A DNA stretch of 5,118 nucleotides from CAYOHY01 sp964403885 (GTDB lineage Bacteria > Actinomycetota > Coriobacteriia > Anaerosomatales > PHET01). Below, in pieces: positions 1 to 5,118 of this stretch; the stretch's first letter is position 1, and the number at the start of each line of letters is the position of its first letter. The notes beneath the pieces are model-generated. The model saw nothing but the letters and a program-made list of their open reading frames with translations, had not been told where the DNA came from and ran no database searches. The stretch lies in the NCBI GenBank assembly GCA_964403885.1, contig CAYOHY010000086.1, positions 1 through 5,118 of the forward strand. The letters run 5' to 3'. Both the position numbers and the translations under genes were made by a program.

Positions 1-459
1 GGACGGGCCTTCAGCTCGTTCATGCGCACGCTGCACGCTCATCGGCAGCACATGATCCGGAACTTCGCCGAGCAGGGCATCCATACGAGCCAGGCGTTCG
101 CGCTGCGCGAGGTCGCCCACAACGACGGCATCACCCAGCGCGACTTGGCCGAGCTGCTCAACATCTCCCGCCCCACGCTCACCGTGACGCTGCAGAAGAT
201 GGAGAAGGCCGGCTTCATCGAGCGGCGCGCCGACGAGACCGACAGCCGCTACATCCGCATCCACCTCACCGAGGCCGGAGCGACCATGCATGATCGGATG
301 CACGAGATCATGTTCGATGTGGTGGGCCAGACCATGAAGGGAATCTCCGAGGAGGATCTGAGCCACCTCGAGCGCCTCATGGATCAGATGCGCGCGAACA
401 TCACCGATCCGCTCGAGACGAACCCTCACCACCCGTCCCCGGCAGAGACGAGCCGCTGA
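1..459 (+). CDS. MarR-family winged-helix transcriptional regulator (5' partial)
   Basis: This is a DNA-binding regulator expected to act as a dimer on a palindromic operator; in the family, ligand binding usually releases the DNA. Numbering from the ATG at 22, the helix-turn-helix spans about residues 38-60 (TQRDLAELLNISRPTLTVTL), followed by the GFIERR turn (64-69). The wing carries the family D-x-R signature (D74, R76) and ends in LTEAG (82-86). Residues 87-127 are the C-terminal dimerisation helices, followed by a short Pro/His-rich tail. The frame is open to base 1, and the codons before the ATG (GRAFSSF) continue the amphipathic first helix. No Shine-Dalgarno sequence sits close to the ATG at 22, so the true start is probably off the left edge. 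The stop codon shares one base with the next gene, an ABC exporter subunit, which suggests local control of that exporter. The family call is firm. The ligand, the operator and whether it represses or activates are unknown. Confidence 0.93.
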   Translation, partial: GRAFSSFMRTLHAHRQHMIRNFAEQGIHTSQAFALREVAHNDGITQRDLAELLNISRPTLTVTLQKMEKAGFIERRADETDSRYIRIHLTEAGATMHDRMHEIMFDVVGQTMKGISEEDLSHLERLMDQMRANITDPLETNPHHPSPAETSR

Positions 460-461
460 TG
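457..461 (+). other. Stop/start overlap TGATG joining the regulator and the first ABC gene
   Basis: The regulator's TGA (457-459) and the ABC gene's ATG (459-461) share the A. Upstream, 441-455 offers only a weak purine stretch (GAGACGAG) and no GGAGG-like Shine-Dalgarno sequence. Termination-reinitiation coupling is therefore the likely way the first ABC subunit is translated. The overlap is seen directly; the coupling is inferred. Confidence 0.75.
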
Positions 462-2189
462 ATCAGACTGCTCTCCACCTACCTGAAGCCGTACCGAAAG
501 GAGCTGGCGATCGTCATCGTCTTGCTGCTGGTACAGGCGATCACCAACCTCTACCTCCCCGACCTCAACGCCAAGATCATCAACGAGGGTGTCGCACAGG
601 GCGACACCGCCTACATCCTGCAGGTGGGCGGCATCATGGTGCTCGTCACCGCGCTGCTGGGCGTGGCCTCGATCGTCTCGGTGTACTGGGGGTCCAAGAC
701 GGCGGCCGCGTTTGGGCGCGACGTCCGCAGCTCCGTGTTCAGGCGCGTCGAGGCCTTCTCGGCCACGGAGATCTCGACCTTTGGCACCCCGTCGCTGATC
801 ACGCGCAACACCAACGACGTGCAGCAGGTGCAGATGCTCGTGGTGATGGGGCTCAACGTCATGGTGCTCGCGCCGATCATGGCGATCGGCGGCATCATCA
901 TGGCGATGCGCCAGGACCTCGCGCTCTCGACGATGATCATCGTGATCATCCCGGTCATGGGCGTGATCATCGGGCTGATGCTCAGGCAGGCGATGCCGCT
1001 GTTCACCTCGATGCAGGCCAAGATCGACCGGGTGAACACGGTGGTGCGCGAGAAGCTCTCCGGCGCACGCGTGATCCGCGCGTTCGTGCGCACGACTCAC
1101 GAGCAGGAGCGCTTCGACGCGGCCAACCGTGACCTCACGGACACCACGCTCAAGGTGAACCGGCTGTTCGCGGTGATGATGCCGCTGCTCATGCTCATCT
1201 TCAATCTGTCGAGCGTGGCGATCATCTGGTTTGGCGCGTACCGGGTCGACTCGGGCGCGATGCCCATCGGCAACCTGACGGCGTTTCTCGCCTACATCAT
1301 GCAGATCCTGTTCTCCGTGATGATGGCGGTCATCATGTTCGTGATGGTGCCGCGCGCGGCTGCCGCCTCGAAGCGCATCCTCGAGGTGCTCGACACCCAG
1401 CCCTCGATCGCAGACCCCGCAACCCCCGTCGCCGAGACGGGCGTGCGCGGATGCGTGGAGTTCCGCGACGTCGAGTTCCGCTACCCCGGCGCGCAAGACC
1501 CCGTGCTCAAGGGGGTGAGCTTCTCGGCGAGGCCGGGTGAGACCACGGCGATCGTGGGCAGTACCGGCAGCGGCAAGTCGACGCTCATCAACCTCGTGCC
1601 GCGCTTCTACGACGCCACCGCGGGCTCCGTGCTGGTGGACGGCGTGGACGTGCGCGACATGGACCGGCAGGACCTGTGGGCCAAGATCGGCTTTGTGCCG
1701 CAGAAGGCGTTCCTGTTCACCGGCTCGATCGCCGACAACCTGCGCTACGGCAAGGAGGACGCGACCGAGGACGAGCTGTGGCACGCACTCGACGTGGCCC
1801 AGGGCAAGGAGTTCGTGAGCGCGATGCCCGAGGGTCTCGACGCCGAGGTGACCCAAGGTGGCTCCAACGTCTCGGGCGGCCAGCGCCAGCGCCTCGCCAT
1901 CGCGCGCGCTCTCGTGAAGCGCCCCGAGATCCACGTGTTCGACGACAGCTTCTCCGCGCTCGACTTCAAGACCGACGCGCGACTGCGCGCCGCGCTGAAG
2001 CACGAGACCCACGACTCGACGGTGCTCATCGTGGCTCAGCGCGTGAGCACGATCATGGACGCCGACCGCATCGTGGTCATGGACGGCGGCCGGGTGGCCG
2101 GCATCGGCACCCATGACGAGCTGCTCGAGACGTGCGAGACCTACCGCGAGATCGTGTTCTCGCAGCTGTCGCAGGAGGAGGTCGCATGA
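459..2189 (+). CDS. ABC exporter half-transporter, subunit 1 (degenerate-site NBD), 576 aa
   Basis: This is a fused permease/ATPase subunit of a type IV (multidrug/lipid-type) ABC exporter in the cytoplasmic membrane. Residues 1-300 hold six predicted membrane segments (about 16-35, 52-76, 127-150, 154-176, 236-260, 270-296). The ATPase domain follows: A-loop Y342, Walker A GSTGSGKST 367-375 (K373), Q-loop Q415, signature VSGGQ 471-475, Walker B Asp D495, D-loop SALD 499-502. Two catalytic positions are non-canonical. D496 replaces the catalytic glutamate and Q527 replaces the H-loop histidine. In heterodimeric exporters this pattern marks the subunit whose own Walker motifs line the low-activity site, while its intact signature serves the partner. 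The opening MIRLLSTYLKPYRKEL is typical of the family, the length is usual, and the start abuts the regulator's stop, so ATG 459 is secure. By recollection the pair resembles mycobacterial Rv1273c/Rv1272c; no alignment was done. The substrate is unknown. Confidence 0.95.
   Translation: MIRLLSTYLKPYRKELAIVIVLLLVQAITNLYLPDLNAKIINEGVAQGDTAYILQVGGIMVLVTALLGVASIVSVYWGSKTAAAFGRDVRSSVFRRVEAFSATEISTFGTPSLITRNTNDVQQVQMLVVMGLNVMVLAPIMAIGGIIMAMRQDLALSTMIIVIIPVMGVIIGLMLRQAMPLFTSMQAKIDRVNTVVREKLSGARVIRAFVRTTHEQERFDAANRDLTDTTLKVNRLFAVMMPLLMLIFNLSSVAIIWFGAYRVDSGAMPIGNLTAFLAYIMQILFSVMMAVIMFVMVPRAAAASKRILEVLDTQPSIADPATPVAETGVRGCVEFRDVEFRYPGAQDPVLKGVSFSARPGETTAIVGSTGSGKSTLINLVPRFYDATAGSVLVDGVDVRDMDRQDLWAKIGFVPQKAFLFTGSIADNLRYGKEDATEDELWHALDVAQGKEFVSAMPEGLDAEVTQGGSNVSGGQRQRLAIARALVKRPEIHVFDDSFSALDFKTDARLRAALKHETHDSTVLIVAQRVSTIMDADRIVVMDGGRVAGIGTHDELLETCETYREIVFSQLSQEEVA
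2174..2180 (+). promoter_or_regulatory. Strong Shine-Dalgarno sequence for the second ABC subunit
   Basis: GGAGGAG lies five bases before the ATG at 2186, inside the last codons of the preceding gene. It decides the start of the second ABC gene. An in-frame ATG at 2132 would give 18 extra residues overlapping the upstream coding sequence by 58 bases, has no comparable site, and is rejected. Confidence 0.88.
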
Positions 2190-4186
2190 GCGACACCGCA
2201 GTGAACAAGACATCGCCCTCGCGCGCAGGCAAGGACAAGACGCCGCCGCCCGGACCGGGTGGAGGCGGAGGCTTTGGGCCGGGTCGCCACATGATGGCGG
2301 CCGCCGCCAAGTCGAAGGACTTCAAGGGCTCGTTCAAGCGGCTCACCGGCTACCTGGCTCCCCATGCGGTGGTGCTCACCTTGGTGATCGTGCTGGGTGC
2401 GGCGAGCGTGGGCTTCAGCATCGTGGGCCCCAAGCTGCTGGGCGAGGCGACCAACGTCATCTTCGCGGGCGTGGCGGGCAAGCAGATGCCGGCCGGCGTG
2501 ACGCAGGACCAGGTGATCGCGGGGCTGCGCGCCAAGGGCCAGGACCGCATGGCAGACATGCTCTCGACCATGAAGATCACGCCGGGCAAGGGCGTGGACT
2601 TCGCCGAGCTGCAGCGCATCCTCATGATCGCGCTGGGGGTGTACCTGCTGAGCGCGTTGCTGGGCTGGGCGCAGCAGTACCTGATGGCCGGCATCGCGCA
2701 GCAGGTGGTCTATCGGTTGCGCCGAGAGGTCGACGAGAAGCTCGCACGCCTCCCGCTCAGGTACTACGACTCGCACCCGCGCGGCGACATCTTGTCGCGC
2801 GTGACCAACGACATCGACAACATCGCCCAGACGCTGCAGCAAAGCCTCACGCAGATCGTGACCGCCGTGCTCACGCTCATCGGCGTGCTCATCATGATGT
2901 TCAGCATCAGCCCGCTGCTGGCCATGGTGTCACTGCTCGCGCTGCCCATCTCCATCGCGCTGACGATGGTCATCGCCAAGCGCTCGCAAAAGCAGTTCGC
3001 CGCCCAGTGGGAACACACCGGCACCCTCAACAGCCACGTCGAGGAGATGCACACCGGCCACGCGATCGTGAAGGTCTTTGGCCGCCAGCAGCAAGCCATC
3101 GACATCTTCGACGCCGAGAACGAGAAGCTCTACGAAGCGAGCTTCAAGGCGCAGTTCATCTCGGGCATCATCCAGCCGGCGATGAACTTCATCAACAACC
3201 TGAACTACGTCGCGATCTGTGTGCTGGGCGGTCTCGCCGTGGCCAACGGCAAGATGAGCCTGGGCGACGTGCAGGCGTTCATCCAGTACTCGCGCCAGTT
3301 CCAGCAGCCCATCATCCAGACCGCGAGCATCGCCAACGTGCTGCAGTCGACGGTCGCCTCGGCGGAGCGCGTGTTCGAGCTGCTCGATGAGGGCGAGGAG
3401 CTCGCGGACACCGCGACGCCGGTCAAGCTGGAGCGCGTGCAGGGCCACATCGTCTTCGACGACGTGTGCTTCCGCTATGAGCCCGAGACCCCGCTCATCG
3501 ACCACCTCTCCCTCGACGCCGCGCCCGGCCACACCGTCGCGATCGTGGGTCCCACCGGCGCCGGCAAGACCACGCTCGTGAACCTGCTCATGCGCTTCTA
3601 CGAGATCGACTGCGGCCGGATCTCGATCGACGGCGTGGACATCCGCGACCTCACGCGTGACGACCTGCGCCACACCTTTGGCATGGTGCTGCAGGACACG
3701 TGGCTGTTTGGCGGCACGATCCGCGAGAACATCGCCTACGGCCGAGAGAACGCGACCGAGGACGAGATCCTCGCAGCGGCGCGCGCCGCGTACGTGGACC
3801 ACTTCGTACGCACCCTACCCGACGGCTACGACACGCTCATCACCGATGACGCGGCGAACGTCTCGGCGGGTGAACGTCAGTTGCTGACCATCGCGCGTGC
3901 GTTCCTGGCCGACCCGCAGGTGCTCATCCTCGACGAGGCGACGAGCTCCGTGGACACGCGTACCGAGGTGCTCATCCAAAAGGCGATGGCCGAGCTGATG
4001 AAGAACCGGACGAGCTTCGTGATCGCGCACCGCCTGTCCACCATCCGCGACGCTCAGGCCATCGTGGTGATGAACGAGGGCCGCATCGTGGAGACCGGAA
4101 CCCACAGCGAGCTGCTGGCCGCCAACGGCTTCTACGCCGACCTGTACAACAGCCAGTTCAGCGACGCACTCGACGAGGCGAGCTAG
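2186..4186 (+). CDS. ABC exporter half-transporter, subunit 2 (catalytic-site NBD), 666 aa
   Basis: This is the partner permease/ATPase of the preceding subunit. Its ATG overlaps that gene's TGA by four bases (ATGA). A cytoplasmic N-terminal tail (1-50) contains a Pro/Gly-rich run at 20-33. The first membrane segment is at about 61-80. A long loop (about 88-140) precedes the second segment (about 144-168), and four further segments lie at about 220-240, 242-264, 328-350 and 365-385. In the ATPase domain: A-loop Y431, Walker A GPTGAGKTT 455-463 (K461), Q-loop Q503, signature VSAGE 559-563, Walker B Asp D583, catalytic E584, D-loop SSVD 587-590, switch H615. Glu and His are intact but the signature departs from LSGGQ, which is the mirror image of subunit 1. 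Together they should form one hydrolysing and one degenerate ATP site. At 666 aa it is longer than a typical half-transporter of about 580-600 aa, because of the tail and the loop. The fold, role and pairing are secure. The substrate is unknown; drug or lipid export is only a family-based guess. Confidence 0.95.
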   Translation: MSDTAVNKTSPSRAGKDKTPPPGPGGGGGFGPGRHMMAAAAKSKDFKGSFKRLTGYLAPHAVVLTLVIVLGAASVGFSIVGPKLLGEATNVIFAGVAGKQMPAGVTQDQVIAGLRAKGQDRMADMLSTMKITPGKGVDFAELQRILMIALGVYLLSALLGWAQQYLMAGIAQQVVYRLRREVDEKLARLPLRYYDSHPRGDILSRVTNDIDNIAQTLQQSLTQIVTAVLTLIGVLIMMFSISPLLAMVSLLALPISIALTMVIAKRSQKQFAAQWEHTGTLNSHVEEMHTGHAIVKVFGRQQQAIDIFDAENEKLYEASFKAQFISGIIQPAMNFINNLNYVAICVLGGLAVANGKMSLGDVQAFIQYSRQFQQPIIQTASIANVLQSTVASAERVFELLDEGEELADTATPVKLERVQGHIVFDDVCFRYEPETPLIDHLSLDAAPGHTVAIVGPTGAGKTTLVNLLMRFYEIDCGRISIDGVDIRDLTRDDLRHTFGMVLQDTWLFGGTIRENIAYGRENATEDEILAAARAAYVDHFVRTLPDGYDTLITDDAANVSAGERQLLTIARAFLADPQVLILDEATSSVDTRTEVLIQKAMAELMKNRTSFVIAHRLSTIRDAQAIVVMNEGRIVETGTHSELLAANGFYADLYNSQFSDALDEAS

Positions 4187-4216
4187 CCGCACGCCCCTGA
4201 CCCGCCCGAACGCGAC

Positions 4217-4249
4217 GACGCCCGCCCCTGCACGTGAGGGGCGGGCGTC
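4217..4249. terminator. GC-rich hairpin terminator between convergent genes
   Basis: GACGCCCGCCCCT (4217-4229) and AGGGGCGGGCGTC (4237-4249) are perfect inverted complements. They give a 13-bp stem with a 7-nt loop, GCACGTG. The hairpin begins 31 bases after the ABC operon's stop and ends 5 bases from the stop of the convergent minus-strand gene, so it can serve both. No U-tract follows on either strand, as is common for actinobacterial hairpin terminators. The structure is seen directly; termination is inferred from position. Confidence 0.85.
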
Positions 4250-4254
4250 TGCGT

Positions 4255-5118
4255 CTAGGCGGGATGTGCGGTCCCGCTTGTTCGGCCGCCTCGCATACGA
4301 GGGAGCGCCACCGCCACGAACACCGCCATGGCGACGAACGCCACGCCCGCGACCAGCAGCACGATGGGCCCGCCGATCGCGCCCTCGAACATCGTCATCA
4401 CGATCTGGACCGCGTTGACCACCACACCCGCGGCGCCCACGCCCAGCAACACGTAGCGCTTGAGCGGGATGCTCGCGACCAACATGCCCACGGAGATGGC
4501 GAGCCCGAGCCACGGCATCCACTCGACCGGGCCGCCGCGTGTGTTGTACATGCTCGACACTCCGATCAGCAGGCCCACAGAGCCCACGCTGATCGGCACG
4601 TTGGCCGGCGTGACCACCTCTCGGATGCCCAAGAACAGCCACACTGCCGAGACGATCGCCACCAGCGTGCCGCTCGCCCACCAGTACGGACCCTCGAACC
4701 AGAACATGGGCCGGATCTCGAACGCGGTGGACACCGCCATGACGGAGAACGCCGTCATCGCAAGAGCCGTCAGAGCGCCCTTGCGCAGGGACCACACCAC
4801 GCCGCCGGTGATGGCAGCGACCGCGAAGCCGATCGTCATCCCCCACGACTGCGACATCGACGCGACCTCGCCGGGCTGCGCTCCCGGCAGCGGCTCGCTG
4901 ATCGCGAGCGCCACCTCGTAGCCGATGAGCCCCGCCGCTCCGCCGATACCGGCGATACCCAGCGCGGACAGGAACTGCCCCAGCCGATGCGCCGACGCCT
5001 CGTCACGCCGAGAGATGCCCATACCGGCGGCCAACGTGGCGATCGCCGGCACCGCCAGGATCAGCACGCGGCCCCACGAGGTCAGATCCCCCCAGAAGGT
5101 CGTCACGAGCGAGACCAC
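4255..5118 (-). CDS. Multi-pass integral membrane protein of unknown function (5' partial)
   Basis: I do not recognise this protein with confidence. The minus-strand frame is open from the right edge to a TAG at 4257-4255, giving 288 codons including the stop. It has about eight or nine hydrophobic segments (roughly residues 15-34, 47-71, 92-110, 114-133, 146-165, 176-190, 202-219, 222-243, 249-272, counting the edge codon as 1) and a short basic tail (PRMRGGR). There are no obvious catalytic motifs, nucleotide-binding loops or charged residues inside the membrane segments that would name a transporter family. The opening WGRVLILAVPAIATLAAG looks like an internal segment of DUF2157-like actinobacterial membrane proteins, a weak impression only. 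The edge codon is GTG, but no ribosome site can be seen, so the N-terminus probably lies beyond the window. It is convergent to the ABC operon and not obviously related to it. That it is a real gene is supported by coherent hydrophobic periodicity over the whole frame and by the terminator just past its stop. Confidence 0.85.
   Translation of the reverse strand: MVSLVTTFWGDLTSWGRVLILAVPAIATLAAGMGISRRDEASAHRLGQFLSALGIAGIGGAAGLIGYEVALAISEPLPGAQPGEVASMSQSWGMTIGFAVAAITGGVVWSLRKGALTALAMTAFSVMAVSTAFEIRPMFWFEGPYWWASGTLVAIVSAVWLFLGIREVVTPANVPISVGSVGLLIGVSSMYNTRGGPVEWMPWLGLAISVGMLVASIPLKRYVLLGVGAAGVVVNAVQIVMTMFEGAIGGPIVLLVAGVAFVAMAVFVAVALPRMRGGRTSGTAHPA

Noticed and set aside
1..21. A search for a promoter or MarR operator before the ATG at 22.
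   Set aside because: The bases read as in-frame codons of the regulator's first helix and show no palindrome or -10/-35 pattern. Any operator would be off the left edge.
931..972. Clustered GATCAT/TGATCA words, which could suggest a repeat or regulator-binding array.
   Set aside because: They are the codons of an Ile/Val/Met-rich membrane segment (MIIVIIPVMGVII), where ATC after a G-ending codon repeats by chance.
2132..2185. An upstream in-frame ATG giving subunit 2 another 18 residues.
   Set aside because: The GGAGGAG site at 2174-2180 is correctly spaced for ATG 2186, and the added residues are only the upstream gene's 3' end read in another frame.
426..2213. A 595-codon open frame on the minus strand antisense to the whole first ABC gene.
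   Set aside because: Its product is dominated by His, Arg, Asp and Val in repetitive runs with no domain or hydrophobic pattern, as expected of a GC-rich shadow frame. The opposite strand encodes an unmistakable ABC exporter.
2113..3390. A 425-codon plus-strand frame overlapping the second ABC gene.
   Set aside because: The translation is Arg/Ala/Gly/His-rich with no motif, and the overlapping frame carries all ABC domains. It is an out-of-frame shadow.
4187..4216. A possible small gene or RNA between the ABC stop and the hairpin.
   Set aside because: Only 30 bases, with no open frame of useful length and no structure apart from the adjoining terminator.
3815..4846. A 343-codon minus-strand frame crossing from the 3' end of the second ABC gene into the membrane-protein gene.
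   Set aside because: It crosses the hairpin terminator and overlaps two better-supported genes. Its product is Arg/Gly/His-rich with no domain.

Overview
This is a high-GC bacterial window with G/C-dominated third codon positions. It most likely comes from an actinomycete (Actinomycetota, perhaps Micrococcales). The guess rests on codon use, on the form of the ABC exporter pair, and on a GC-rich stem-loop terminator without a U-tract. The species cannot be named from the sequence.

Layout. Positions 1-4186 (+ strand) hold a tightly packed three-gene unit. It starts with the C-terminal bulk of a MarR-family winged-helix regulator, whose 5' end lies off the left edge. Two ABC-exporter half-transporters of 576 and 666 aa follow, each with a membrane domain fused to an ATPase domain. 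The regulator and the first ABC gene share one base (TGATG at 457-461). The two ABC genes overlap by four bases (ATGA at 2186-2189), with a strong Shine-Dalgarno sequence before the second. The unit ends at a perfect 13-bp GC-rich hairpin (4217-4249). On the other side of the hairpin a convergent minus-strand gene (4255-5118) encodes a multi-pass membrane protein of unknown function, which runs off the right edge.

How the genes work together. The two ABC proteins are best read as one heterodimeric type IV exporter with unequal ATP sites. The first subunit has Asp in place of the catalytic Glu and Gln in place of the switch His, but a canonical VSGGQ signature. The second keeps Glu and His but has an altered VSAGE signature. 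In the dimer this gives one competent and one degenerate site, as in TM287/288, BmrC/BmrD and LmrCD. The MarR protein is the likely local regulator, possibly relieved by a transported drug or lipid-like ligand. Its operator would lie upstream of this window. The substrate cannot be read from the sequence.

I see no novel system here: no mobile element, CRISPR array, RNA gene or defence locus. The most unusual observation is a context-dependent Phe codon choice in the two ABC genes: all seven Phe-Gly pairs use TTT, while 42 of the other 44 Phe residues use TTC. The 68-nt gap at 4187-4254 holds only the terminator. No other gene-free stretch is visible.
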